Shown: in pieces, positions 1-8,639 of the stretch
Numbering within the stretch: position 1 is the first letter of the stretch
Layout of the letters: each line of letters starts with the position of its first letter
Source: GCA-002726655 sp046582185
GTDB taxonomy: Bacteria > Pseudomonadota > Gammaproteobacteria > Pseudomonadales > Azotimanducaceae
DNA length: 64,000 bases
Assembly: GCA_046582185.1 (NCBI GenBank)
Contig: JAYGEX010000032.1
Span: 62,001-126,000 of the forward strand
Reading direction: 5' to 3'
Program-made: the position numbers and the translations under genes
The notes under the pieces: model-generated
What the model saw: only the letters and a program-made list of their open reading frames with translations
Database searches by the model: none
Told to the model about the DNA's origin: nothing

Positions 1-525
1 CGGAAGCCGCAAAAGGATCGAGATGATCGCGGCGACAGAGGCGATCGAAAACGCCCAGGTAGACGTCGCGAAAAAGAAGATAGACCACATCGACAATCGG
101 CTCCGCCAGAAGGCATGGCACGATATCGCATTGCAGTTGGCCGCAATCATGATGTACAACCCGGTAATATTGTTGGCGCCATCGCCAATGAAGCGGGCCT
201 TGATGCCCAACATATTGGCCATATTGATATACGGGACGATCACAGTCTTGTCGACCTCCCCCTTGGTATGCCAAAGGATGTGTTTCAGGATTTGAAGAAG
301 ACCTGGGTATGCGGGCAGCGCATTAATATCTCCCTGTTCAAGGATATGGATGATTCTGGTGGTAAGGGCCGCGCGGAAGCAAAGGGCTCAAGATCCAGGG
401 CGCCGCGAAAGAACAGTGCCGAAATGCGGATTGCCGGAAAGAAGAAAGGAAAAAATACAGATCAGAAAGATAGTTCTACTGCAAAGAAGAAAAAGAAGAA
501 GCGGAAGGACAACAAAGACGACTAG
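1..525 (+). CDS. deaD: DEAD-box RNA helicase DeaD/CsdA, C-terminal part (5' truncated)
   Basis: The frame is open from base 1, so this is the tail of a longer gene cut by the window edge. The visible 174 codons begin with an Arg/Asp-rich linker. A DbpA-type RNA-binding domain follows, with the segments RYRIAVGR, VGAIANEAGL, IGHIDIRDDHSLVDLP and GMP. The end is a very basic Lys-rich tail that stops at TAG 523-525. In E. coli DeaD the same order (helicase core, RNA-binding domain, basic tail) serves ribosome assembly and mRNA decay at low temperature. The helicase core lies outside the window, so the call rests on the C-terminal domain. A DbpA-like paralogue is possible but the tail suits DeaD better. 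Confidence 0.8.
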   Translation, partial: RKPQKDRDDRGDRGDRKRPGRRREKEDRPHRQSAPPEGMARYRIAVGRNHDVQPGNIVGAIANEAGLDAQHIGHIDIRDDHSLVDLPLGMPKDVFQDLKKTWVCGQRINISLFKDMDDSGGKGRAEAKGSRSRAPRKNSAEMRIAGKKKGKNTDQKDSSTAKKKKKKRKDNKDD

Positions 526-705
526 CTTTGATGACGATAACTGGCTAATCATGCGGATTAGGCGAGAAAATTGTGTCAGATCAATGCCAATGTTCGACCA
601 GGTTTGCCCATCTGGAATATTGTCTAGATCTTACCTTTTCTATGCTATGGTTTTGCTGTAATCGACAATAATAATAGTAGCCGAATATGCAATATATATT
701 GGCTA

Positions 706-1584
706 ATGAGGGCAATTTTGAATAAACAGTGCACCGTTAAGCAACTATTTATCCACCCCATCAAAGGATGCAGGCCGGTCATGGTCAGCTCCGTTCAGAT
801 CAATGAGTATGGTGTTGTCGGCGACCGCGAACTCATGGTGGTCAAGGACGGTAAAAAAACCAACCTCAAAAATCTGCCAGCCCTGGCAAAAATTTCCATC
901 GAACAGATAGAGACGGGACTGTTCCGTTTGAGTGCAGATGGTACGTCGCCAATAGAATTCAGAAAGGTAGTAGATGGCGATATCGAATCAGCCAGCTTCT
1001 ATGGGGATATGCCACAAGTACGCCAACAGGGGGCTGAAGTCGGAGATTGGATTTCTGCCGTGGTGGGACAGAGCGTTAGCCTCGTCTGTCTGCCCGCACC
1101 CTTTAAGCGTAATTTAGCCATCGAACCGCTTATGCCATTGCACGATAGTCTGCAGCATAGTTTTGCTGATCTCGCGCCAATCATGGTGGTTAATCAGTCG
1201 ACCCTCGATGACCTCAATGAACGCCTGTCAGTGCCTGTTCCTGTTGAACGCTTTCGGCCTAACATAGTTGTTGGCGGTTATTCTGCTTATGAGGAAGATG
1301 ATGTTTCTGGTCTCGAAAACGGCGAGCTGCAGTTTACCCATGTGACAGCGTGTGAGCGATGTACGATCATTAATACCCATCATGAAAATGGGCAAATGAT
1401 GGGCAAGTACCCGCTGAATACATTGAGCAAGTATCGTCGCTTCGAGGGCGGTTACGATTCTGGCATCAACTTCGGTGATTACTTTACCGTGCAAGGCTCT
1501 GGAACTTTGTCCGTGGGAGACGCCTTGAAAGTCAGCACTCGGAAAGCGGCGGGTACTGCATCCTCGGAAGAGGGCTGCAAATGA
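706..1584 (+). CDS. MOSC domain protein (YcbX-like)
   Basis: This 292-residue protein has the N-terminal MOSC beta-barrel (IHPIKGCRPV, GVVGDRELMVV) followed by the MOSC core, including the CERC segment and the MMGKYPLNTLSKYR stretch typical of the YcbX/mARC type. These proteins bind the molybdenum cofactor through a conserved Cys and reduce N-hydroxylated compounds. It lacks the C-terminal 2Fe-2S ferredoxin domain found in E. coli YcbX, so it would need a separate electron donor. The stop codon overlaps the start of the downstream symporter by 4 bp (ATGA), indicating translational coupling. The ATG at 706 has no strong ribosome-binding site, so the true start could lie a few codons away. Confidence 0.85.
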   Translation: MRAILNKQCTVKQLFIHPIKGCRPVMVSSVQINEYGVVGDRELMVVKDGKKTNLKNLPALAKISIEQIETGLFRLSADGTSPIEFRKVVDGDIESASFYGDMPQVRQQGAEVGDWISAVVGQSVSLVCLPAPFKRNLAIEPLMPLHDSLQHSFADLAPIMVVNQSTLDDLNERLSVPVPVERFRPNIVVGGYSAYEEDDVSGLENGELQFTHVTACERCTIINTHHENGQMMGKYPLNTLSKYRRFEGGYDSGINFGDYFTVQGSGTLSVGDALKVSTRKAAGTASSEEGCK

Positions 1585-3296
1585 ATTCCTTTATGGCTGC
1601 AATTCAAAGCCTGAACAATTTCCTTTGGCACGACTATGTTCTCTATGCTGTATTGGCAACAGGGGTTTTATATACACTGTGGAGTGTCTCAAGCCAATAT
1701 CGTGCATTAACCCATGGTATTGCAGTGACCCTGGGTCATTATGATAATCCAAGAGACCCTGGCGCCATCAATCACTTTCAGGCCTTGTCGACGGCAATGT
1801 CTTCCACCGTTGGCCTTGGCAACATTGGTGGCGTCGCACTGGCCATTGCACTCGGTGGTCCTGGCGCCCTCTTCTGGATGTGGGTTGTAGGTGTGATTGG
1901 TATGTCAGTGAAGATAGTCGAAGTTACCCTCGCAATGATGTATCGCAATCTGGATGATCCTGAGAATCCTCATGGTGGCCCCATGTGGGTTGCTCGAAAA
2001 GCATTCGCTGAGTTTGGCTTTGCGAAATTCGGTTTTGGGGTGGGTGCATTGTATTGTATTGCAATAATTATCGGGTCGTTCACAGGTGGTAATATGTTCC
2101 AGTCCTGGAATGTCGCCGATGTGACCAACACATATTTTGGCTGGCCGAAATTGCTGGTAGGTGTGATCCTGGCTGTGACCGTTGCCCTGGTCCTTATCGG
2201 TGGTATCAAGAGGATTGGCAATGTCACTAGCGTGCTTGTGCCCTTTATGTGCCTCGCCTATATGATCGGTGGCGTCTATGTATTGGTGCTCAATATTGAA
2301 GCAATACCAGGCATTATTGCTTTGATCTTCCGTAGTGCGTTTAATCCGATTGAAGCGACAGGTGCCTTTGTGGGCGGCAGTGTTGGCGCGGCTATGTTAT
2401 GGGGCATGAAGCGTGCGCTCTATTCGTCTGAAGTCGGCCTTGGTACCTCGGCGATTGCGCACGCTGCAGCGAAGACTGATGAACCCGTCAGGGAAGGCCT
2501 TGTTGCAGGCTTGGAGCCATTCATTGATACCCTGGTTGTTTGTACGATTACAGGGCTGGTGATCCTGTCGTCCGGCGTTTGGAATCGTGGCCCGGATCTG
2601 GTGCTTAACCAGGTTCCATTATTTGAGGAGAACTCGAAGGGGGTCTGGTCAATCTCTCCTGTCGAGCTAAGCCGAAAGCAGAGCGGTGAACACTGGTCAG
2701 TGGATACCAATGTATTTACTGTGATTAGCATCAAAGATGAGGCGGGAAATTCCACTCGGCAAAGATTGAACGGCATAGTGGTTCAGGAAGGCCAGCGCTT
2801 GGCTGCAGACTTCGATTCAGTTGCAACGCCAGACTCGCCGTCAATGCATGAAGCAGGAATCTACCAGTCGTACACTGGCGCAAGTTTGACAGCACTTGCA
2901 TTCAATCAAACACACGATTGGCTTGGCATTTGGCTGGTAACAATCGCAGCCTGGTTCTTTGCGGTGTCGACCATTATTTCCCAGGGATACTATGCGGAAC
3001 AAGCGGTCGTCTATTTGTTTGGTGGCCGCGGTGTGATGATCTTCAAAGTCTTATATTGCATTGCGACCTTCGTTGCGACCCTGGGTTTTATGCGCACCGA
3101 TCGGGAACTGGATGCGGTGACCACAACAGGAACAGGATTGGTCCTGCTGGTCAGTTTACCCATAACGATAATATTCGGTTACAAGGCGATTGCTGCCTAC
3201 AAAGAATACATCGGCCGGTTAAAGTCCGGAGAAATGAAACCCCAACACACCCGGATACACCTGATAGATGTTATCCGCGGTAAAGATGTTGAATAA
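1581..3296 (+). CDS. Sodium:alanine symporter family (AGCS) amino-acid carrier
   Basis: This is a multi-spanning inner-membrane protein of 571 residues with the AGCS signature near residues 70-95 (GLGNIGGVALAIALGGPGA, FWMWVVG). The family couples sodium uptake to import of alanine, glycine or related amino acids. The usual family length is about 450-500. The excess is a hydrophilic stretch at about residues 331-433, rich in charged residues and Ser/Thr, inserted between two membrane helices where ordinary members have a short loop. Hydrophobic helices resume right after it (GASLTALAF). The gene overlaps the MOSC gene by 4 bp and probably shares its transcript. Confidence 0.85.
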   Translation: MNSFMAAIQSLNNFLWHDYVLYAVLATGVLYTLWSVSSQYRALTHGIAVTLGHYDNPRDPGAINHFQALSTAMSSTVGLGNIGGVALAIALGGPGALFWMWVVGVIGMSVKIVEVTLAMMYRNLDDPENPHGGPMWVARKAFAEFGFAKFGFGVGALYCIAIIIGSFTGGNMFQSWNVADVTNTYFGWPKLLVGVILAVTVALVLIGGIKRIGNVTSVLVPFMCLAYMIGGVYVLVLNIEAIPGIIALIFRSAFNPIEATGAFVGGSVGAAMLWGMKRALYSSEVGLGTSAIAHAAAKTDEPVREGLVAGLEPFIDTLVVCTITGLVILSSGVWNRGPDLVLNQVPLFEENSKGVWSISPVELSRKQSGEHWSVDTNVFTVISIKDEAGNSTRQRLNGIVVQEGQRLAADFDSVATPDSPSMHEAGIYQSYTGASLTALAFNQTHDWLGIWLVTIAAWFFAVSTIISQGYYAEQAVVYLFGGRGVMIFKVLYCIATFVATLGFMRTDRELDAVTTTGTGLVLLVSLPITIIFGYKAIAAYKEYIGRLKSGEMKPQHTRIHLIDVIRGKDVE

Positions 3297-3301
3297 CGCA
3301 G

Positions 3302-3322
3302 AAATTGTACCTGGCCCCTTTT
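3302..3322. repeat. Left copy of an inverted repeat flanking the MFS gene
   Basis: The reverse complement of this 21-bp segment matches 4781-4801 at 18 of 21 positions, with the core AAAAGGGGCCAG identical. The two copies lie in opposite orientation on either side of the MFS transporter gene. I saw no third copy in the window and no transposase between them. Confidence 0.5.
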
Positions 3323-3332
3323 CTGGCCTAAC

Positions 3333-3376
3333 ATGTGCTCTGAACTTAACCTTTGGGAGAGAAACAATGAGCACAT
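3333..3376. promoter_or_regulatory. Inverted repeat enclosing a ribosome-binding site and start codon
   Basis: ATGTGCTC at 3333-3340 and GAGCACAT at 3369-3376 are perfect 8-bp complements. The loop holds a good Shine-Dalgarno sequence (GGGAG) and the right arm begins at the last base of the ATG of a 20-codon frame (3367-3429). The arrangement could mask or expose that start. It might equally be chance. Confidence 0.3.
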
Positions 3377-3429
3377 CAACATCTGCAAAGCATCTTCTTT
3401 GTTTCGTCGGGTTACCCTTCTCGAAGTAA
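3367..3429 (+). CDS. Possible 20-residue leader peptide
   Basis: A short frame (ATG at 3367, TAA at 3427-3429) starts 6-10 bases after a strong GGGAG site, in the 255-bp gap between the symporter and the MFS gene. It encodes MSTSTSAKHLLCFVGLPFSK. It has no recognisable family and may be a leader peptide, the remnant of a gene start, or noise. The ribosome-binding site and the flanking inverted repeat are its only support. Confidence 0.2.
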   Translation: MSTSTSAKHLLCFVGLPFSK

Positions 3430-3551
3430 CTTCCTTGAGTTTGCATTTCCGCTAGCGGTGGATTGCGCACTCAAATTTTTCTGAAACCAATGCCGGACGA
3501 TTCTAAATTGGCTCGTATCGTGAGCCTGTGTCTGTGTATTGAGGTTTCATT

Positions 3552-4766
3552 TTGAAAAAAATTGATAGTTACAAACTATTTATAGGAACGGCGTTCTACT
3601 TCCGTTTTTGTTGGGCGCTTATGACGACAGTGTCCATGGTTTACATGGTGACGGTTGTTGGTCTGGATCCGTTGCAGATGGTGCTGGTAGGCACCGTGTT
3701 GGAATTATCGAGTTTTCTGTTCGAGATACCCACGGGTGTTGTCGCCGATGTTTACAGTCGGCGCCTGTCGATCATTCTCGGGTATATCACCGTAGGTCTG
3801 GGGTTTGTTTTGCTGGGTCTTTTCCCCAGGTTTGACATCGTCTTGTTGAGTCAGGTTATCTGGGGCTTTGGCTTCACCATGATTAGTGGTGCGTCCCAAG
3901 CCTGGATCTCCGATGAGATCGGAGAGAAGAGAGCTAACCAGTCATTTATCGTTGTCAGTCAGGTTGGCAAACTTGGCCTATTGTTAGGAATTGCTGTCTG
4001 TATTGTCCTCGCCACCATCGATCTAAGTGTTCCAATTATTACCGGTAGTCTCGGCCTGGTTCTGCTGGGTTTTTTCTGCATTGTTTTTATGGATGAAAAA
4101 TCCTACAAGCCTGAAGTCCCGGACGAAAGGGAGACATGGGCGCAGCTAGCCAACACTTTAACTAAGGGTATATCGTTACTAAAGTCTCATCCGGTACTCT
4201 GGATCATTATCGTCATTGCTGTGTTCGAAGGAATGTACAGCGAAGGTTATGATCGTCTGAACGCGCCTTTTCTCATCGAATCTTTCGAGTTTCCTGATCT
4301 TGCCGGTCTGGATACGGTTATCTGGTGGGGTGTAATGTCGGCAGGGGCTACGGTATTCTCGTTTATAGCGGTCGAGATTCTCAGACGATACTTTGATACA
4401 TCCAACTATCGACAACTTGTTCTAGTGCTGACTATTAGCAGTGCACTTCTGGTTGCCGTTATGTTCTCGTTCGCGCTGGCGGGCAATTTCTATATCGCGT
4501 TGATCGCCTATTTTTGCGTCGCTTCCCTGCGCTCCATAAAAGGCCCACTGTCTACCGCATGGTTAAACCAGAATCTCAGCTCGGATACCAGAGCGACGAT
4601 GTTTTCCATACAAGCGCAAGCAGATGCTCTCGGGCAAGTAGGCGGTGGACCCATCATCGGTGCAATAGGCAAATTTATCTCTTTGCCGGTGGCATTGATC
4701 GTTTCCTCCTTTGCACTTGTGCCTGCCATTGGATTGTATCGGCGAGCATTGAAGGCTAAACAATAA
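3552..4766 (+). CDS. Major facilitator superfamily transporter
   Basis: A 404-residue protein with about twelve hydrophobic segments. The MFS loop 2-3 motif is visible near residues 64-74 (GVVADVYSRRLS) after an EIPTG segment typical of drug/proton antiporters and the DHA3-like group. It is probably an exporter of the inner membrane; the substrate is unknown. It stands alone between two copies of an inverted repeat (3302-3322 and 4781-4801) and is convergent with the alcohol dehydrogenase gene. The start is the TTG/ATG region at 3552, directly upstream of a Lys-rich N-terminus (MKKIDSYKLF). Confidence 0.8.
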   Translation: MKKIDSYKLFIGTAFYFRFCWALMTTVSMVYMVTVVGLDPLQMVLVGTVLELSSFLFEIPTGVVADVYSRRLSIILGYITVGLGFVLLGLFPRFDIVLLSQVIWGFGFTMISGASQAWISDEIGEKRANQSFIVVSQVGKLGLLLGIAVCIVLATIDLSVPIITGSLGLVLLGFFCIVFMDEKSYKPEVPDERETWAQLANTLTKGISLLKSHPVLWIIIVIAVFEGMYSEGYDRLNAPFLIESFEFPDLAGLDTVIWWGVMSAGATVFSFIAVEILRRYFDTSNYRQLVLVLTISSALLVAVMFSFALAGNFYIALIAYFCVASLRSIKGPLSTAWLNQNLSSDTRATMFSIQAQADALGQVGGGPIIGAIGKFISLPVALIVSSFALVPAIGLYRRALKAKQ

Positions 4767-4780
4767 AGAAGAGGACAGTA

Positions 4781-4801
4781 AAAAGGGGCCAGATATAATT
4801 A
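4781..4801. repeat. Right copy of the inverted repeat flanking the MFS gene
   Basis: AAAAGGGGCCAGATATAATT matches the reverse complement of 3302-3322 with three mismatches. This copy is also the left arm of the hairpin at 4787-4823. Confidence 0.5.
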
Positions 4802-4823
4802 GTTGCGATAAGCGTATCTGGCC
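4787..4823. terminator. Probable bidirectional terminator hairpin
   Basis: GGCCAGATA (4787-4795) pairs perfectly with TATCTGGCC (4815-4823) across a 19-base loop. The outer flanks AAGAAGAG (upstream) and CTCTTCTT (downstream) are also complementary after a short unpaired stretch. It sits in the 77-bp gap between the convergent MFS and alcohol dehydrogenase genes. Short T-rich runs follow on the plus strand. Confidence 0.55.
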
Positions 4824-4843
4824 TCTTCTTGTTAGCCCCTTAT

Positions 4844-5938
4844 TTAAAAGACGAGGATAGAACGGCCGGAGATTTTTCCGTCTGCCAGGGCCGTGGTGGC
4901 ATCGTTGATCTCATCGATGCTGAAACGTTCTGTCACCATGACGTCCAGATCCAGGATGCCTTTGTCGTACCAGTCGATATATTTGGGGAAGTCTCGGTCC
5001 GGCGAACAGGAGCCGCCAATGCTGCCGATGAATTTCTTTTCGTTTAACAGAATATCAGTCGGATTTAGTTCAACCCCGGTCATTGGGACGCCAACAAGAA
5101 CAGCAGTTCCGCCTGGTTCTGCGCCGAAGAAACCGGTGCGTGCCGCAGGGACTATCTGTTCCATGGTTTGTTTGAGGCCAATGCAATCAAAGACGAAATC
5201 GGCGCCGGAAACCGGCTCACGCATCATATTGTGCTTATCGATTTGAATAGTGAGTTCCTTGATTGCAGCTACAGCATCAGTTTGCGATGCGTTAATAGTG
5301 TGAGTCGCGCCAAACTGGCGGGCGAATTCCAGCTTCTTCTCATCTAGATCCACAGCAATAATCGGGTTGGCTTTTAGTTCTTTGGCTGCGACAACGGCCG
5401 ATAAGCCAACACCGCCAACGCCAAAGATTGCGACGCTGTCTCCGGCTTTAACGCCAGCAGTATTTTCCACCGCACCGGCGCCTGTCATCACCGCGCAACC
5501 AATGATGGCGGAAAGTTCCTTGTTGATATCACTGCTAACCTTCACCACATATTGTTCATCGGCGATGGTGTGTTCCGCCCAGGTAAATACGTTCTGAGAT
5601 GTTGCAATCTCGCCGCTCGACAATTTGATGGAAGCCGCATCTGGTGTTCTGTTTGCGTTTGCGGCATCCCTTGGCACCCATGTGACAAGAACGGTATCGC
5701 CTTCGGTGACATTTGTGACTTCGCTTCCAACCTGTAGAACGATGCCAGTAGATTCATGCCCAAGCACGATAGGGTTTAGTCGTTCCCGGTGCATTTGATG
5801 TAATTGGCTGTGGCAGACGCCGCTGGCATATTGTTTAACAACTACCTGATATGGCCCGGGATCTGGCAGCACTACCGTCTGTATTTCCAGCGGACCGGGC
5901 TCTTGTGGCAAGACGACGATTCGTGTTTCTGTTGGCAT
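4844..5938 (-). CDS. Zinc-dependent alcohol dehydrogenase (MDR superfamily)
   Basis: A 364-residue NAD(P)-dependent medium-chain dehydrogenase. Catalytic zinc ligands are visible as Cys42 (GVCHSQ), His61-Glu62 (GHES) and Cys148 (GCAVMTGAG). The Rossmann motif is GVGGVG, near residues 170-180. The structural-zinc lobe at about residues 90-110 contains no cysteine (PRDAANANRTPD), so the second zinc site is lost. ATG 5938 was chosen because AAGGAG lies just upstream; an ATG seven codons earlier lacks such a site. The overall layout resembles the NDMA-dependent and class III-like alcohol dehydrogenases. It is divergent from the GST gene (115 bp apart), suggesting a shared regulatory region for alcohol or aldehyde detoxification. 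The substrate is unknown. Confidence 0.85.
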   Translation of the reverse strand: MPTETRIVVLPQEPGPLEIQTVVLPDPGPYQVVVKQYASGVCHSQLHQMHRERLNPIVLGHESTGIVLQVGSEVTNVTEGDTVLVTWVPRDAANANRTPDAASIKLSSGEIATSQNVFTWAEHTIADEQYVVKVSSDINKELSAIIGCAVMTGAGAVENTAGVKAGDSVAIFGVGGVGLSAVVAAKELKANPIIAVDLDEKKLEFARQFGATHTINASQTDAVAAIKELTIQIDKHNMMREPVSGADFVFDCIGLKQTMEQIVPAARTGFFGAEPGGTAVLVGVPMTGVELNPTDILLNEKKFIGSIGGSCSPDRDFPKYIDWYDKGILDLDVMVTERFSIDEINDATTALADGKISGRSILVF

Positions 5939-6053
5939 GACATTCTCCTTGTGCGGCATTTGATAGTGTCACTGTAATACAAGTTGTGGTATCTCAGCGA
6001 GCGCTGATTTATGAGAGAATTAGTGGCACTTAAATACAAGGTAAGTCTGTACT

Positions 6054-6668
6054 ATGTTGAAGCTCTACTATTTTGCAAATACCTGTTCACTGGCGCCCCA
6101 TATTGCGCTGGAAACTGCTGGCCTTGAATATGAAGCAGTTAGCGTTGACTTTCGGGTTGCCGAACAGCGAACGGATAAGTACCTGGGCATCAATGCAAAG
6201 GGACGCGTGCCTGCTCTGGCAACTGCTGAAGGCATCATTACCGAGAACCCTGCAATCTTAATGTATATCAGCCAGATGTCCCCGCAGGCGAAACTTGCGC
6301 CGCTGGATAACGCATTCGCGATGGCGCAGGTGAATTCCTTTAATGCTTATTTGAGTTCAACCGTGCATCCCGCACATGCTCATGGTGTCAGGGGTATTCG
6401 CTGGGCGGATGATGAGGCGGCGATTGCAGAGATGAAACGCAAGATGCCGAAAGTCATGGGTGATTGCTTCCAGCTGATTGAGGATACGCTCTTTAAAGGA
6501 CCCTGGGCCATGGGCGATGACTATAGTATCTGCGACATGTATCTCTTTACGATTGCCCAATGGTTAGAGGCGGATCAGGTTGACCCGGCGAGATTCCCTA
6601 AAATTTTGGATCATAGAACACGTATGCGAGACGATCCCATTGTACAAAAGGTTCTCGCTGCACAATAG
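6054..6668 (+). CDS. Glutathione S-transferase family protein
   Basis: A 204-residue cytosolic GST. The N-terminal thioredoxin-like domain (MLKLYYFANTCSLAPHIALE) carries the catalytic Ser/Cys region of beta-class bacterial GSTs, the KVPAL-type segment appears as RVPAL near residue 53, and TENPAILMYI follows. The C-terminal all-helical domain includes the N-capping box region (YSICDMYLF). It would conjugate glutathione to electrophiles or act as a glutathione lyase. It diverges from the alcohol dehydrogenase and converges on the luciferase-like gene downstream. Confidence 0.88.
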   Translation: MLKLYYFANTCSLAPHIALETAGLEYEAVSVDFRVAEQRTDKYLGINAKGRVPALATAEGIITENPAILMYISQMSPQAKLAPLDNAFAMAQVNSFNAYLSSTVHPAHAHGVRGIRWADDEAAIAEMKRKMPKVMGDCFQLIEDTLFKGPWAMGDDYSICDMYLFTIAQWLEADQVDPARFPKILDHRTRMRDDPIVQKVLAAQ

Positions 6669-6707
6669 GAGCTCGCTGCATAATAATAACTATCAGAATT
6701 TTATTTT

Positions 6708-7691
6708 TCAGATGACTTGCGCTGCTGCCTTCATGGTCTGCAAAGTAACCGCACGTCTGTCTTCGCCCCAGGGCATAGGCATTAATACGGGATGTTCAAC
6801 ACCTGCGTCCACATAGGATTGCACAAAAGAAGTGACTTCGGATTCCGAGCCAATGAAGTCAATCGCCTGCACCATCTTTTCGGATATTGCCGCCAGCGCA
6901 CCATCCCGGTCTCGTGCTGAGTAACGTTCTCGCAATTCATCGATCTCGTCACTGAATCCCGCGGCGCGAAACATATTGGCGTAACTATCCGACATGGCAT
7001 AGTTGAACAGGTCTTTTCGTGCACTGTGGACGGACCGATCTAATTGACCAACAGCGGCATGGACGTAGCTGAATATTTTGGCATTGCCGCCCTTTCTTAC
7101 TCGTTCTATTGATGGCCCGAGATGAGACGCCGGTAGATAATTTAACAATACGCCATCTGCTATTTCACCCGCCAACTTCAACATCTGTGGGTTGAGTGCT
7201 GCCATGACAATTTTTGGTTTACGTTCTGTCGGCCGCATGCCAAGCCGAAATCGTTTCACTTGCCAGAAGTCGCCTTCAAAGGTAACTGATTCACCGGAGA
7301 GACATTCGCGTAGCAGCGCAACATATTCCCGCATAAGTGCAATGGGTCGGGTTGATGCTGGTATGCCGTGCTGCTTCAGGATGCCGGGTGCGGAGACGCC
7401 AATGCCAAGCCAGATATCAACGTCCGGACTGAGCGCCTGTAGAGTCGCTGCTGACATGGCCGCCAAAGTCGGTGACCTGAGTTGAATTGGAATAATGCCG
7501 CTTGCCAGGTCCAGCTTTGGCGCTACTGCTGAAACGCTACCCAGCAATGTAAATGCGTCAGTGCCGGTTGCTTCCACTGTCCAGAACGATTGATAGTTCA
7601 AAGCCTCGGCTTCTTTTGCAATGTCTGTCACGGCGCGGGGGCCCAGAATGCCGAGGCTGCCGAAGGTCACGCCGAGGGGTGTTTTACTCAT
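6708..7691 (-). CDS. Luciferase-like monooxygenase (LLM class flavin/F420 oxidoreductase)
   Basis: A 327-residue TIM-barrel protein of the bacterial luciferase superfamily: GVTFGSLGILGPRAVTDIAK at the N-terminus, LASGIIPIQLRSPTLAAM near residue 60, and the conserved WLGIGVSAPGI segment. Many actinobacterial homologues use F420, while others use FMN; the cofactor cannot be fixed from sequence. The start ATG has AAGGATAG upstream. It follows the hydrolase gene (7704-8639) by 12 bp on the same strand, so the two are probably co-transcribed. It is the first of three LLM proteins in the window. Confidence 0.82.
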   Translation of the reverse strand: MSKTPLGVTFGSLGILGPRAVTDIAKEAEALNYQSFWTVEATGTDAFTLLGSVSAVAPKLDLASGIIPIQLRSPTLAAMSAATLQALSPDVDIWLGIGVSAPGILKQHGIPASTRPIALMREYVALLRECLSGESVTFEGDFWQVKRFRLGMRPTERKPKIVMAALNPQMLKLAGEIADGVLLNYLPASHLGPSIERVRKGGNAKIFSYVHAAVGQLDRSVHSARKDLFNYAMSDSYANMFRAAGFSDEIDELRERYSARDRDGALAAISEKMVQAIDFIGSESEVTSFVQSYVDAGVEHPVLMPMPWGEDRRAVTLQTMKAAAQVI

Positions 7692-7703
7692 CTGTTTCTA
7701 TCC

Positions 7704-8639
7704 TTAAATTGATTGTTTGTTAAGTGCATCATTGAGTGCAGCCAGGAAACTGCGCTGCAATCGTTTGCTGACTGCCGCGCTTGGAATGAACATATCGCCG
7801 CCGTGATAAAGGCCCGGAAAAACATTCAATTCACAAGGGACATCAGCAGAGATAAGGCGCTGTGCGTATTCAATGTCTTCATCCCGAAATAGATCTTCTG
7901 AACCCACGCAAATATAGGTCGGCGGCAAGCCCCCAAGATCTTCCGCTCGAGCGGCTGCTGCGTAGGGCGAAGCAGCCGTTCCCGGCGTACCACCCAGATA
8001 CATTTCCCAGGCGTTAAAAGAAGTGCCCCGGTTCCAGATCGGATGGTTCTCATATTGACCAGAGTCCGTTGCATGCAAGTTATCGATCATAGGATACAGA
8101 AGCAGCTGCAGGGTGAGATTCGGGCCGTCCCGATCCCTGTTCATCAACGCAACGCCGGCGGCCATGCCTGCGCCTGCGCTGGCGCCACCAATGGCGATAT
8201 TATCGGCATCGATACCGAGAGACTCACTTTCCGAGACCATCCAGTTCAATACCGCTATGCAGTCATTTGAGCCAGCAGGGAATGGGTGCTCCGGTGCAAG
8301 CCGGTAATCCACAGAAATAACTGTGCAGTTTAACGAATCCGCGATAATGCGAGCGCGCTCATCGTTTGCGTTGCCAAGGATGTAACCACCGCCATGAATC
8401 CATAAAAGCGCGGGCTGATTCTCTCGGTTGGAGTTTCGATAAATCACCACGTCAATATCACCATCGTCGCTGCTTATTTTATCCAAGGATTCCATAACGT
8501 CCACCGCGGAAGGCGCCTGCGGTCTTTTGGCAAGTAGACTTCTGACATCGGCAACATTGTCTCGTGTAATATCCAGTGGCGGCATTTGTTCTAACGCCGG
8601 TAATAGTTCCGGGTCGATCTTGTCGTAGTCCAGTTGCAT
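7704..8639 (-). CDS. Alpha/beta hydrolase, hormone-sensitive-lipase family
   Basis: A 311-residue carboxylesterase with the HSL-family oxyanion motif HGGGYILG near residue 80 and the nucleophile elbow GGASAGAGMA near residue 153. The later acid and base regions are seen as GSEDLF and FPGLYHGGDMF. There is no signal peptide, so it is cytosolic. It hydrolyses short or medium acyl esters in related enzymes. It is the first gene of a two-gene unit with the downstream luciferase-like oxidoreductase, suggesting ester cleavage followed by oxidation. The ATG at 8639 is preceded only by an A-rich stretch without a clear Shine-Dalgarno. Confidence 0.87.
   Translation of the reverse strand: MQLDYDKIDPELLPALEQMPPLDITRDNVADVRSLLAKRPQAPSAVDVMESLDKISSDDGDIDVVIYRNSNRENQPALLWIHGGGYILGNANDERARIIADSLNCTVISVDYRLAPEHPFPAGSNDCIAVLNWMVSESESLGIDADNIAIGGASAGAGMAAGVALMNRDRDGPNLTLQLLLYPMIDNLHATDSGQYENHPIWNRGTSFNAWEMYLGGTPGTAASPYAAAARAEDLGGLPPTYICVGSEDLFRDEDIEYAQRLISADVPCELNVFPGLYHGGDMFIPSAAVSKRLQRSFLAALNDALNKQSI

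Noticed and set aside
3302..4801. Idea that the repeat-flanked MFS gene is a classical insertion sequence
   Set aside because: There is no transposase, no target-site duplication that I could see, and the repeats are imperfect.
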